From positions 9,856,086-9,920,085 of the forward strand of contig NC_037638.1 of assembly GCF_003254395.2 (NCBI RefSeq): DNA of 64,000 nucleotides. Direction: 5' to 3'. Below are positions 35,881 to 49,356 of the stretch, piece after piece. How positions within the stretch are numbered: the first letter of the stretch is position 1; each line of letters begins with the position of its first letter. The notes beneath the pieces are model-generated. The model saw nothing but the letters and a program-made list of their open reading frames with translations, did no database searches and was not told the origin of the DNA. A program made the position numbers and the translations under genes. The DNA comes from Apis mellifera (Eukaryota; Arthropoda; Insecta; Hymenoptera; Apidae).

Positions 35881-36720
35881 ATTTATATAATGTATGCGCG
35901 CATTGCCAGCTGCGCGAAAAGAGCATCCCCCAATGAGCATAGGAGTTTTAATCTGTTACGGCCGGGTCGCAATGGCGAATAGAACGAAGCTATTTAAACT
36001 CGGGAGGTAACACGAGGGAAAAAAGAGCAAGGGAAACGCTTTCGGGTGGAGGATCGGAGGAAAGGAAAGGGTAGACGGATCTTATCGCGGGCGGAGAAGC
36101 GCTAAGTACATATGCTTGAATCGAACTTAATTCCGCGATACGATCTTAAACGAGTGTAGGGGGTTATCAGGGCACAAGCGGGCGCAATAAAGGCCGCGAG
36201 TAGAAACGTCGAGGCTTGGGCGCAAGTTTGAAACGACGCTGTGCAAAGAGAAGAGAAACTCGATGGAAAAAAAAAAGAAGAAAGAAAAAGAGAGAGAAAG
36301 AAGAGGCGAAAGGGTAAAAGAGCGTGGCAAGAGGTGAAAAGGGAGAAAATGGAAGGGGAAAAAAAATTTGCACGCCCGCGTAGGGTTGCAAAAGAGGTGA
36401 AAATGAAGAAAGAAATACGGGCGTCGAGGAAGGAGAAGAGCCGATGAGGAAGGGGTGAAACATCGTTTCGACGGATGTTTGAATTCGACCGTGATTTTTC
36501 TGAACCACTGGCCTTCGCTCCTCCTTTCGGAATTTCGGCCATGCTCGAAGGAATCTGATCTTTGTGTTTGCGTAAACGTGGCGTGACTTAATATTTAGTT
36601 TATTTAGAAACATCGTCCGGTGCTTTTAAACGCGTGACCCGTAACGACGCGGATCGTAATTTTCGGTATGAGAGATTTTTACAGGTGAGGGACTCGAAAC
36701 AATGGACGTAATTCAACGCG
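35881..36720. other. GC island with strong purine/pyrimidine strand asymmetry
   Basis: 36000-36440 is strongly purine-rich on the plus strand, including an uninterrupted 42-nt purine run at 36265-36306. The minus strand therefore has three overlapping long frames in different phases (36102-36613), rich in Ser/Phe/Leu, which are compositional artefacts. Around 35895-35925 a CpG-rich word with an internal CAGCTG E-box occurs. Could form triplex (H-DNA) or be an untranslated transcribed region. Confidence 0.45.
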
Positions 36721-39700
36721 TCACGTTCTTTTGGAAATAGTGGAAAATTTTGCGAGAGTTAGAATGAGAGAATTATTGGTATGAAATATCCATGACTTCT
36801 TCGTACAAATTTTTATAGATCGAAGGAAACAATATTTTAATACGTTTTTTCCAGACTAAATTTTATTTAGTATTATCTTGGATATAATTAACTTTTCGAT
36901 TTCCAAAAGTTTGTAATAGACAAAAAAGCTTCCTCCTCGAGCCTTCTCTAAATCTGAACTTAACTCTAACTAGTGTTCTTTAATTAACTGCAGTCGACTG
37001 TAGAACAGACCAAGGCCGAAACAAGTTGCAGCTGGTAGATGACAAAACGAAGTTACCTTACCGTCGGTCTGGAACAAGATCTTTCTTGTCGCGTTAAGCA
37101 CCGCCACTCTAAAACTTGTACGTGTCTCGCCAATTATTCAAGACTTAAATTTTTATTTTAAAATTCTCTAATTATCTTCTTAATTTTTTTTATCGAAGTT
37201 CTTCTTTAACGTTTATCCTCGTGAGATTTCAAATCGATATAAAACGAATTACAAGCCTATTATATTCTTGATTTAAAGGTGTGGAATGGGGCACGTAGAT
37301 CATGCTTGATTTATAGATCTCGTATGAAAAGGGAAGGGAACGTGAGATAGAAATTTCTTGAATTTTTGTGATATATTAAGTTGAAGTTAGACGTGACAGG
37401 TTACTTAATATTCTTCTTCAAAATATTTCATCTTATGTTCTATAATCTACATTATCATAATCGGTTGATTAATCATATTTGCGTGATCGTGAAAATTATA
37501 TATAATTTCAATTATTGATCAAATTTTCATCGTATGCAAAGAAGCATGAGATATTCCATAAAATATGTGAGATCGTACGATTAATGTAGAAATTATTAGG
37601 TTATTATCTTTCTAAACTCTCTTGTTTCGTTCGTTGATTGTCTCGAATCAAGTGAAGAAAGGATAAGGATACGTGCAACGAGTTTTTTTCTCGAATTAGA
37701 ATAATCCCTGGTTGGCCCTGGTCTATTTTTCGATGTCACCGACAATAGTCACGCGCTTGCGTAAGAATAATATCGCGAGCCAAGGTTCCGCGGTTCGACC
37801 GCTGTAAATTCAATTACAGTTGAGTTCGTGCCAGAATTTGAATTGCACAGTCCTGTTTTAAACCATGTCCTGGACACCGTTTCCACAGCGAAATATTACG
37901 TTCTTTGGTACAGCTAACCCGATTATTTATTACCTTCCAAAATGGAATATTCTATTGCATCAGTGTGCACGACTATTTTCTGGCTATACACAGTATCATT
38001 AATGACTATTCGTAGTTTCTAGAATTTGACAAATCTAACAAAAATTTCTTTTTGAAGCTTCTTAACGATAATAATCGATATGTTTAATTAATTCGTGGAA
38101 TTTATTATTTAAGACATTGTGCAAATGTAATTTTGTTTATAGGAATTCTGAATTTGTATCTTTCATATCCTATATCATTTAACAACAAAAATAAAATCAA
38201 TATTTTATTCATTAAATTCTGAGAAAACAGCTTTTGACATTTTATTTGTCATATTTTAGAAAAAATGTTTCGTGAAACTTTTTCATACAAATATGAATCT
38301 TTATTAATTACTTTATTATTAACGAAAAATTATTAGTGTGAAGAATTATATGAATAGTAATTATTATATACGAATCTGCTTGTATAAACAGTGCTCTATT
38401 TGGAGAGAAGATTAATATTTTTCTTTAAATACTAAGATTAATATTTTCATTCATCTTCAAAAAATTAGTATCTTCGTGTATTAGCTCGCTGAAAAATTTG
38501 AAAAATTCGCACGAAACATACCAACTAATTGTACGATAGGTGTGAATGGCCATGTGTGAATTTCTAAGTTAGTGTTGAGTAAAAAGGGGTGAATGAAGTG
38601 TTGGATAAGAGTTCTTTAGAATGCCAGAATGAAAATTGTGCCAGAAAAAGAGAGAGAAAGAGAGAGAGAACTACAAAGAGCTACAAAGAATGCAGGAGGC
38701 AAAGATTTAAGATAAAAAGTCTTACACAGAGTTGTAGAGAAAAAGGAAGCAAAGAGTTAAAAACAGTACTCCATTTGCATATATTTTTGAAAGTATCGCG
38801 CAATATGCACATCTTTTTGCACAATAACATTTATTATTAACCAAGTTTCGTAATAAAATCCAAAAATATATCGAGTTGTCAAATATTTTAACGGAAATTA
38901 TTTATCAATTATCATGGCAATAAAATAATATTATAGAAAAGATTGATTTTTTTTTCTAAAATAAAATTGCAAAATTTGAAAATAGAAATATCCTTGTATA
39001 TTTCGAAATTTATTTATTATTATATTGCATGCTGATTAATTCGTATTTTCTTTAAAAACGCTTCAACCTTTTCGGTATTCAAGCAGGGTTAAGGAGATAT
39101 AGGATTTAAGATCAAGGCTTAAAGGAGCTTATGAGATTAGATACTTGGCTGCACATGCGTGAAACGTTTATCGCATCTTGAAATGTCCTGATATCGGAAT
39201 ACCGTATATTAAGATTCTCTTCCAAATATCACGTTGGAAAATACGTATATATACATATTTTGGTATTCACGATAAGGCAATATCGCATGCATAGGAAAGG
39301 TATTTACGAAGAATGGATATATGACATTTTTAGACCAACTTAAATCACATTCCTTGTGCAATATATCAATTTAAATTGGATGGGGATATCTTTCAATTTA
39401 ATCGAGAGATATTGTTGACACGAATTTAATAAATAAATTAATTTTATACAATTCTTTAATTGCACACGAATGATAAAAAAAACAAACAAATGAACGAGCA
39501 AAGAAAAAAGGAGGAAATGAATAATTGAAACCAGAGGCTGGGAAAAGGAAGTTAATTCGATTTATTGGAACGAAAGGCACATAATATTCGAAATATCATC
39601 GAAAAATTAAATTATTCTATTTATGAATCTTTGTTAAAAGCCTCTTTGCAAAATTACGGAAAAACAAAGCAATATTTGAATATGGAAATAAAAGGAAGCT

Positions 39701-40231
39701 AAAAGAGGGGGATTCGGTGAAAAATGAAGCAACAGTTTCGTTTCTGGCCAGCCTGTAAACGATCGTTTCCATTTACGATGGAACATTCACGATTACGATC
39801 GATGAAAATTCTCGTTTATTTCGAAAATTCAGTTCTTTCAGAAGAATTTGTAAGGAGGATGAGTCGATAAAAAATTATTGACTTGTGCGTGTTTTTGAAT
39901 TAACAACATTTGACAAGATGAAATTCGTTTTATAAAAGTGCACTTATGCATAACTCAATTTTGAAACAGTTAATCGAATTCCGAGAACCCTCCAGAAAAA
40001 TGCTAATTGCTGAAAACCTCAAAATTCATTTGCAATTGTAGAAACGATCGTGGAATAATGACTTGTGCGCGTAGATAATTACTTTAAATTTGCAAAATAA
40101 AATAGTAACATAATTCAACATGATTATTCTTATCTTACATAATTTATTTGTTTTCAATGATCAATATGTTTATACATAAAATAATTTTTAATTCGAAAAA
40201 ATAAAAATTCTCTTCAACAACTTCAACAATT
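36721..40231. other. AT-rich desert with an island at 37680-37960
   Basis: A GA-rich microsatellite-like run lies at 38644-38670. The island at 37680-37960 has no ORF; a GCGGTTCGACCGC hairpin (37790-37802) was examined as a tRNA T-arm and rejected. Nothing else supported. Confidence 0.45.
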
Positions 40232-40312
40232 ATCATCTGTCTATACTATACTTATACTACTTGTCTAGTCATGAGACTGTGCTACTTGTTATTTACACTA
40301 TTGACTGTTGAT
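40232..40312 (-). repeat. Dispersed motif cluster (minus)
   Basis: On the minus strand: AACAAGTAGCACAGTC, then GACAAGTAGTATAAGTATAG, then TATAGACAGATG. Two CAAGTAG cores are separated by about 26 bp. Confidence 0.6.
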
Positions 40313-43300
40313 GAGATGTAAATTTATTGCTCATTAATGATTAACGAAGACTTGTAAGCTGGGATGGAGAAACAAGGATTCCATTGGATCCCAAGGAAAA
40401 TGGAACATTTACTCTCGTATCTTGTATCGTATTTACAACGCGTCATAACACGAAAGTGTTCTGGGAAGTGTCATAAATTCGACGAAGCGTGTGCGAACTC
40501 TACGGTAAACAGGTTGTATGATTGATCGTAAAACTGGCGAGATCAACTTAATATCTTACGTGATCGTGAAACCATATGTCTGAAACTTCCACCTGTAGCC
40601 AAGGACAGTTTAATACAAATATAAGGATATGTGGACTTTTTATTCTGGAACGAAAGCTGCAGCTTAGAATTATAATAACGAGTTTAGCATGATAGTTATT
40701 TTTTTACCTAGAATCAAGCACAAATAGTCTGAACCAATGAGAAAAATGACAGAGAATTATTCTATTCAGGAATATTTTGAAATTGACTTGGAATGATATT
40801 TAAATAATAATAATAATAAACAGCAGTTTAATATTTTGAAACATAATGTTTTTCAAAATCTTTTTTTTTTAATTAGATGACAATTTTTATGCATTTAAAA
40901 CAATATTCAAATATTCAAGATATATTTAAAAAAATAAGATATATATATATAATGCATTCAAGAAATAGAGGAGATTATCGAAATTCTTTTTCGCTTTATC
41001 TCGATATCTCAATGGTTGCCGAGATATAAAGACTCAAAGTTTCTAGTTAGTTTCAGTACTTCAGTACTGGGAAAGTGCAAAGGTTAAATGGGATGTCGAG
41101 ATTCTGAACTATATTTTTTCTCGGAAATACATACTACTTTCTCCCAGGAATTGTAGTTGTCTCTTGTCTTGAAGTTTGAGATAGATGAGTGAGACGAAAT
41201 GCGAATAAAAAGTCCAAATAAATAAGAACAATACAGATACTAAACGATTTAAAAAATTACTTTTTTTTTTTTTACACATATTTCGAAAATCAAAAAAGCG
41301 TTTTAAAAACAAGATTTTGTTTTATCAATCATCTTTTATCTATTGATTAAAAATCATTTATTATCTTAGAACGTTATAATGATTCAAAGTTTTTTTAATT
41401 TTAATAGTAGTCTTTTAGTCTTTTAGTCAAGTTTTAAGATAAATTGATACATGACAATTATTAATGGATATTACTTGATTTTTAATAATTATTCCTATTA
41501 TCTTGGAATTGATATATCTAAGGCGATAAATAGATTTGATAGATCTTCTATAGCGAATCAGAGTCTCAGAACTGTGTGAAAGTGATGAAGGACTTGAATC
41601 TAGCCATATCGTATTGAGGAATGCGTTCTAGATTGTCCAAGTGGATAGATGCACCACTTAGGAGACGTGAAAGCCAAACAGAACCACTTTATAGTCGACG
41701 ATCCTCAGCAACATTGTCCAAGCATCTTAAATTACTATACAATTTGGAAATTTGGAAATTTGAATCAGAGAGAGAAAGAGAGAGATAAAAGATACGTATT
41801 AGATTATCCCAAATTGGAATACTTCAAGATTGTAATTTAAGAATTTTGAATTTGGAAGTGATTTTTTTAAACTTTCTAAAGCCAAACTTTTGTTATCAGA
41901 GGATATATAATTTAAAAAGTAAAAAAATATATATTCGTATTTTTGAATTTTTAGTAGAAATATTGGAAAGAAGTAAAAAGAATCGGGATAGCAATTTCCT
42001 AAATTACACATCATAAAATCATTTTTATCTGAATAAATAAAATTGTCCATTTTTCTATATAGTAATCTAAAATGATTATAGAGAATGTTTTAATTTAAGT
42101 TCAAATTGCAATGATTTTCTAAAACTCTGACTCATTGTTCTTGTACCTTCAAATTTGAATAGTTACTAGTCTGGTAGTGAGGAATAAAATTGTAGCTCAT
42201 GAGATTCCCACTAATACTCGAGAAAGTTTGGATGGTGGGGTGATAATGAAACTTTGTCCAATTAATTGCTTCATATTATATAACGAACACGCGTTTATGT
42301 ATGTAGCTTAGCTACAATATTCATCTTTGTATAACAAGTATGCGGAAACATGTAAACAACTGTGTGGTTATGTAATCGATTATGAAAGCTTGTTAAGTTA
42401 ACACGGTCTAAATTACAAAACAGTTGTAGGGATAATAGCAGCTACCACACCTGTCAAGAAGCACTTCGAGCACTGTCAGATAAGGGGACAAATATTTGAG
42501 ATAAATGGATAGATTGGATGTTGTCGCGTATTAAACTAAATTCACTCTAATTTATTCAAATATCTATAATTACGATAATCAATTGATTAATCAATATGGA
42601 TATATTTATGTAATACATTAATTCACATATATTATAATAAATGAAATAATATATGATCTCGATTGTTTGTGATATTAATTTAAACGAGAATTCTAAATTG
42701 TAAAATAAAATTCATTAAATAATTGAAAATTTTAAAAATTAAAATTAAATATATCAATGGTACTTTTACATTTTTACGCTTCATAAATATTATTACGTTC
42801 CATAAATATACCATAAATATATCCATACAAATGCGGATTATGAATATGAATATAAACTTTAATAAGTAACTATAGAAATTTTTCTACGTGAACATGATGG
42901 GCAAAGTTTTTAATAGTTATTGTGCGATTTTGAATTGTAAATGCAACCTGGCCATAGAAATTGCTTATGGAAACTGTTTACTTGAAAATGAAAGGATCGT
43001 AAAACATCGTTATATATATGCATAATCGATATTACAAAAGAACCTTTCTTTTTTTTTTTTCTGAAATGATCCTTAAAAATTAAAATTATCAAAGAATAAA
43101 GAGCTTCATTTGACTGCTTTCAATCGAACGAATTACTTTGTTTTACGTTAAAATAATTATAAAAGCGTACTATCGTTATAATTTTTTCCTCGTCGATGAG
43201 ATTTTTATTTCATGATCGCATTTCATGATTTATTTGCGACAATGATAATTTAGAAATGAGCTATCGTGATGAATGGATCATTATTCTATATTAATAAATT

Positions 43301-43650
43301 CAAACAACAATTCCAACTAATATAAAATAAAACGCAAATAATTAAAAAAAAAATCACAATACAATATTTCTCTTAAAAATTATTTAAGTATCAAACATAA
43401 GACTAACTTTTGAGACAGCCTGTAATCTTAGAAATATTCAGACCTTAATGAATGCACGTCAGAATGCACAATGAACGCTCGAGAAGGTGCAAGTTGATGC
43501 ACAAGTGTATTTCGTATACAAACAATGGATTAGAAATAATAGGATGATAGAAATACCGGCGGAAAAAACGAAGGAGAGAGACTAAAGGGTTGCACGAGCC
43601 AGCTGTGGCTTCTCTGTTTCCACTCTGTAGCCTAGAACAATGGCTAAGAT
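40313..43650. other. AT-rich desert
   Basis: Small direct repeats only (GTCTTTTA twice near 41410; TTTGGAAA twice near 41747; GA-rich run at 41769-41787). A slight GC rise precedes 43650. No gene supported. Confidence 0.5.
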
Positions 43651-43872
43651 ATGCGATCCTCGTATCATGAATATTTAGCGCGCGAAACAGAATGGTTAGA
43701 GTTAAAGCACTCTCCCGAGATCTTATGGATCCGACTAAAAAAAGGATACGTTCTTGTCGGATTCATCCTTCCATTGCGTGAGATAAACCGAAAAAGACTA
43801 ATTACTATGACCAGGGACAAATACGATTCACCTAGTTTCTTTGATGAATGCACTGGACCTATTTCAGAATAA
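43651..43872 (+). CDS. 73-aa open frame, unknown
   Basis: A true ATG opens a 73-aa frame in a GC-richer patch. The sequence begins MRSSYHEYLARETEWLELKH, has a basic and aromatic middle (LWIRLKKGYVLVGF), and ends SFFDECTGPISE. The stop overlaps an AATAAA hexamer (43869-43874), a possible poly(A) signal. The composition is more protein-like than other short frames here, but the minus strand is open over the same interval (43665-43853). No domain is recognised and no splice site is evident. Confidence 0.22.
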   Translation: MRSSYHEYLARETEWLELKHSPEILWIRLKKGYVLVGFILPLREINRKRLITMTRDKYDSPSFFDECTGPISE

Positions 43873-44720
43873 ATTGGAAAACAGATTTATGTAATCCTCG
43901 TTCTTGTCTCGTGTTTCTTGTCATGACAAAAAGAAGAGGAGAAAATTGTTCGTTGATTCACACGTTCGTTGATCCGTAAATTCTCATTACATTTGAAATT
44001 TTGAAGAATTATATAAGAATATTGCATTTCAATAACAACAAAAAAATTATTCAATATTCGTATCTTTTAAAATTTTGAGACTCGAGATTTCATTTCAATT
44101 ATGATTCAAATTATATGTTGTAAAGAGTTGCAGAAATTTTTCGTTCTTCTTGAAATATTTCTTTCTTGAATCGGTATACGTACATATTTATTTTTCATTC
44201 CTCCCAATGGCAATGGAGGAAAGAGCAAATACGTAAAAGTATTTCTTCGAGTATTGTCGCGATCGTTACGTTATCTTTCTCACACGGATGATCACCGAGT
44301 ACGTTATTCATTCCTGTCTACCTTTAAAATTACGTCGTAATGCTTCACAAGAATCCAACGAAAACAAAACTTCAGAAAATCTTCCTCCTCGTTCTATTCG
44401 TTAAAACGTGATTTATGCATGAAAAAGGTACGACCCATTCACAGAAGAACTATCGTATAGACGCCAGAAATAATACGTGAGAATTATTCGAGCAAATTCT
44501 CGTTCACGGAATTCGTTGATTTCGCTATTCTAATTTTGCATTGCAAGATCGTTCCAATTTGCAAATGAAATAGTATAAAAAAAAATATATAGACTGTACA
44601 TAAAGATGCGAAGATTTTAAGATAATTATTATAAGATTTTATGACACAAATTTAATTTAAAATTGACAGTATATAAACAATAACGTACGAAAAACTTGGA
44701 AATTATTATTGGATGGGCCT
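43873..44720. other. AT-rich desert
   Basis: Mild GC rises around 44190-44540; no ORF or motif supported. Confidence 0.45.
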
Positions 44721-44756
44721 TTTGTCCGGCCATAATCGACTTACACTACTTGATTG
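44721..44756 (-). repeat. Dispersed motif copy (minus)
   Basis: On the minus strand AATCAAGTAGTGTAAGTCGA followed by TTATGGCCGGACAAA matches the 22.1 kb array copy GGCAAGTAGTGCAAGTC. Confidence 0.55.
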
Positions 44757-44989
44757 GAACGATCGACTAAAACAAACTTATATTTTCTTATTCTCACAGT
44801 GATTAGCCTGTGCAATATACATATACGACAAAATATTTGTTCTATTTATCGAATATTTTCAGAATTTCGAAAGAGAAAATTAATAATTCTCCGCATATCT
44901 AAGTTTCAATCACAGATTTCAATCAAAGGTGATATAAAATTCTCGAGTGTAACGGTGTCAAGTATCGAAGGGCCAAAGTAGATTTTCCT

Positions 44990-45550
44990 TTAAAAGAGGC
45001 GAAGGTCGTTCGACAGATGCGTTTTTTAGAGATCCCAGAGAGAGGGTTGCTTGGCACGCGGCCAGCGTGCCTCAGCTCCTGTCACCCCTATCCAGCTTTC
45101 TTATCCTCGACCTTTGGTCTCGTTCAACGTCTCTGTACCATTGGTCCCGAATTTCCCGTGATAAAGAGGCCGCGCGCAAACTCGAACATACCTTAATGGC
45201 GGTCGACGTTGGCGAATTTTAAGCGAGATTATCGCCGTCTTGGACGATGTAACGATGGCTGGCCTGTAACAAGGACGTCGAGCAGTTTGCAGAAACGATT
45301 AACGTCCCTGTCTCCGGGGACACTCCTCCTCGTTGATCTTGTATTCTTCGTTCGAGAGGATGGCGTAAGAAAAGTTGAAGGCGTTTCGTAACACGTTGTA
45401 TGACAAGTGTTTGCACACGTCTTGAGTGGTGCATGGAAAAGAAGTGCTCTCTATCTCTTTACTCTGTTCGACATCACACGATGGATGCAATGTGTGGGTT
45501 GTTAGATTTGTTGTAGTATTCGTTAGCATTTCGCGCTTGAAGAAAATAAT
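44990..45550. other. GC island with a GC-rich hairpin
   Basis: Contains the perfect hairpin GGCACGC (45053-45059), loop GGCCA, GCGTGCC (45065-45071). Overlapping frames on both strands (45209-45529) cannot be ranked. Candidate promoter or noncoding-transcript region. Confidence 0.45.
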
Positions 45551-48500
45551 AAATCCTGGTCGAGAAGGTTAAGTAGATTCGATAATTATGAAGTAAAGAG
45601 ATTATCTTGTCGTCATTAAAGATTATTTTAATGAATCGTTAAAATACTATTGGGAAATTATTAAAATATTTGAATAATATTATGCAATTTTCCAATTCAT
45701 TGTAAATTGGATTATATTTTTATTTTAAATATTATTTTAAACAATTATCAATTATCTAATCTGATTAAGATTAATTCGTGTAATGAAGTGGAATTGTCTT
45801 ACATCTTTCATCAAATCTTAAAAATAGGAATATATAAAATTTGAAAACTTTTGCAAATTTTTTTAGAAATAAAACAATGATTACATATGGATGAAATCTT
45901 ATTCAAAGTTATTGTCCCTAATATATATGAAGGAAATCAAAGAGTATATAATTACCATAGATTTAATTTATTTTGATTAATCGATAGTGCAAAGTCTTGT
46001 AAGAATATTTTAAAATTTTACACTTCTCTCAATTTTTCGTTTCATTAATATTTCCAAAGGAAAAGGAATAAAGGAATAAATTCTCGAGATTTTAGAACAT
46101 TGTTGAGCTGGAAAATTTATGTATTGTTCTAGTAAAAATGTATGGACCATGGAACATGCATAAGTTTCGAATGTTTGAGGAGCGAAACGTTTCCGCATAG
46201 TCGGTACTTTCTATTTGTCGAATGTCATCGAAAGTTGCATTAATTAACAATCATCCAGTTGATTTTCCGGTTAAGTATGCACTTGTAATCTTGAGTTTGT
46301 TTCCAACCAATTGGGGCAAGACACACGTGTACTAATTAGGAAAGGTCTCGTAAAATTTCTTAATGAGGAGAATATCAAGAGAAAGTCGTTGGCGTGAATT
46401 AATTATTTTTCGATAATATCTCTATAATTACTTTGATAATTGGTTCATACCTTGCTTCTCATCCATGTGTTACGGATCATTGATTAAATTAACGGCGTTT
46501 TAAAGATAAAAAGTGACAAAAACGGCAAAGGAGGGCTGAATTATGCTTTAAAGTGATATTAAAATTTTAAAAATAGCAGAGTATAGGAAGATACACACAA
46601 TTAAGTAAAAAGAATATTTTTAGAAAATGATATAAATTTTGATAGATTTAGAGAAGATTTAAAAATAAAAAATTAAAAATTGATTTAAATCTAAAATATA
46701 AAGTGAAAGTTTCGCGAATCAATTTTCCATTCTTTCATAAAAATTTTTCAAAGTCAACAAATTAATACGTAATATTTATACATCCCTCGTTTTAAAACGA
46801 ACGAAATCAGCAGCCGGATGTTGATTCGTAAAATTTTTTTCACGTACGATATTTTTGACGCGCGATGTATCATCGACAAAATAGAATATTTCCTCCTTTT
46901 TCGCTGTTTTATGTATTGAAGAAACTTCCATTACTTTCGCATCGATCCTATACATTATCCTAGTTCACAAACTCGGTGTATTTCCACCTTTCCATCCGAT
47001 GTCCCCTTTCACCACAACACGCCCCATCTATTGCGAGAGGAAACTGGAAACCGGATGTAGAAACTCGAGTCTCAGATGTCTTTATTCGGGAAAAAAAGAT
47101 TTTTTGCCGAGATTGAAGAAATTTTAACAATTACATCCAAGCATTTACATCGCAATGAAATTATTCGTTACATTTATTTGCACAAGTATCATCGTGAAAT
47201 ACGAATATTCAGTGTATAATAAATATTTAATTAATTAGACAAATGAAAGGTTTATGATAAAAAATTGTTCATTAGTAGAAAGATATTAACAGTAATTAAT
47301 AAAAAATGTTCGTTTTTAGAAAATATTAGAAGAAAAAGAGAGTTTTATATTATAATAATTTTATTCAAATTTTCAGTTCTTTCATATTTTAGAAATTTAA
47401 ATAAATGAAAAAGTTTTATATGAATTCAAATCTATACGTTCTATTAAACAATTTTAATATAAATAATTGAATAAATGATTGACAAATAACTAATACAACG
47501 ATACTATTTTTTTTTAACAATTTCTTTTATCGCTATTTTCCCAAATTCATCTTCACACAAAGATAGTTTTTAGATTCCCGCGAAAATTGAATTTCAGTGT
47601 TGGTGGTGAAATTGAAAATCGTAAAAATGAAATGGCAACAACTTGGAAAAAGTTTTTAAGCTGTTAATTCGAGATTGTTGCGATAAAAATGAGAAAATAA
47701 AAATGAGAAATTGATTCCAAAGTATTAATTCGCGTAAAATCATCGTTGAAAATGTCGCTAAAACGATCCACGATACTAAATTCTACTAAATACGATTGAT
47801 ACAGCATTAATGGATAATAATTAACGCAGCTTCTTCCCGAAGATTCTCCTTGAATGCGACTTAAAGAGCACTAAATGGTTTCAGTGATTTGCATTTTGAA
47901 AAAATTCATTGAACAGTTCGTGTATTTTAGCTGATAATTACACATCAGAATTACGAATATTATAAACGAATTTTCATCAATCGAAATTATCAATAATTAA
48001 TTCGAGTGAGGAGACAAATTCAACAATCTGGAAATTAATAATAAATATTTAGTTTGATAATAATTAACAAAGATGATAATTATTTTAAAAGAAGTAACGA
48101 TTTTTTAAATTATATTGAATAAATATTTATGAAATCGTATCAAATGAAAAAAACAATAAATTTATATATCTTTGCTTTTAAGCTAAATCGAATAAAAATA
48201 TCGTTAGTTCACGTTAGTCTTTTGCTGCGATTTAATCTTCCATGAAATGACTTTATAATCACACACACATTAACTGACAGACCAGGAATGGATTAGTTAT
48301 CGTAATCCTTGATTATCGACCTATTTGTTGATAATACATTCAAAGGAAACCAATGACAGATAATCGATACCATTAAATCCCAAATACACGTCTACGTCTA
48401 TATTTACATAAGTATTACATCGTTCCACGAATAATATTTATCCAAATCTAAAACAATATTAATATTTATCAAGATCATGCCAGTTACAAAATTATACATA

Positions 48501-48680
48501 TACATTTATAATTTTTCTCCTACAATCGGAAAAATATTTTACAATAATCAACGGATTTTATATTTAACGAAAAATCCGTATCATTTATAAGATGATGAAA
48601 CAGAACGTAAATTTCCAACTTTCACAAAGAAGAGGAATAAAACAATTCCATTGAATCTTGATGAAAACGAATAGCGACAT
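45551..48680. other. AT-rich desert with a GC rise at 46780-47080
   Basis: No ORF, RNA gene or repeat supported. Confidence 0.5.
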
Positions 48681-49356
48681 TCCCGGAACCGTAACACCTA
48701 TCAAGCATCTTTCTCGTTTAACCCCTGTTTTCATTTAAATAGATACACTATCGGCGGTGCTCGCGATAAACCTTCCGCCGACGTTTCAATATTCCTCATC
48801 CCCCTTGGCCTGGGAAGAAGATATCAGCTTGGTGGGACGTAAAAAGGCCAGCTCGTGTTCAGAGGCATTCAGATACGCGAGCCCCGCTCCTCCCCTCGGC
48901 TCAATTCGTGCGGTCTCGAGGAGTAAACCCAATAAGTGGTACTCGAGGGAGGATAAGGGATTTTTTCCGAATCACGAGGACGTAGCGTAAATTCGTGGAG
49001 CTTTCCACGGCGAGAGGGATGAGGAGGGAAAAGGGGGAAACTCGTCGTTTGCCGACGAAACGAGGCGAGATATGGAGACAAGAGATCCCTTATAAACACC
49101 GCAAGACTCCGTAGATACGAAAGGGAGAAGAGAAGGTTGCCTCGTGCACGAGACGCTTTCGTCGAGGAAAATGTCTGTGGCAGCGCTATTTTTCTGCCAG
49201 GACACTATAGGTGTTGAGCTTTGACACTAGTCGGCAAAGACATCCGAAAGTATCGTGAAATATTCAGTTAACGCTACTGGCATCATAATGGGGGAAGACT
49301 TAAGATCCGAGAACTTTCGTGCGCTAGACGACACGACACATCGACATCGTGTCGTT
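48681..49356. other. GC island with TATA-like word and hairpin
   Basis: TATAAAC at 49091-49097 (plus) stands in GC-rich sequence. ACGACACGA (49328-49336) pairs perfectly with TCGTGTCGT (49347-49355) across a 10-nt loop. The plus-strand open frame at 48757-48990 has no ATG, and three other frames overlap it on the minus strand. Best read as a promoter or untranslated region candidate. Confidence 0.4.

Noticed and set aside
36102..36613. Three overlapping minus-strand frames up to 148 codons
   Set aside because: Same effect of a polypurine plus strand; no splice or start support and no domain.
37790..37802. GCGGTTCGACCGC as a tRNA T-arm
   Set aside because: No matching acceptor, D or anticodon stems upstream; just a short hairpin.
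38589..38840. 83-codon frame with a Lys/Arg/Glu-rich run
   Set aside because: GTG at the head, no early ATG, and the charged run comes from a GA microsatellite.
48757..48990. 77-codon plus-strand frame in a GC island
   Set aside because: No ATG in frame, no clear acceptor, and overlapping minus-strand frames of the same quality.
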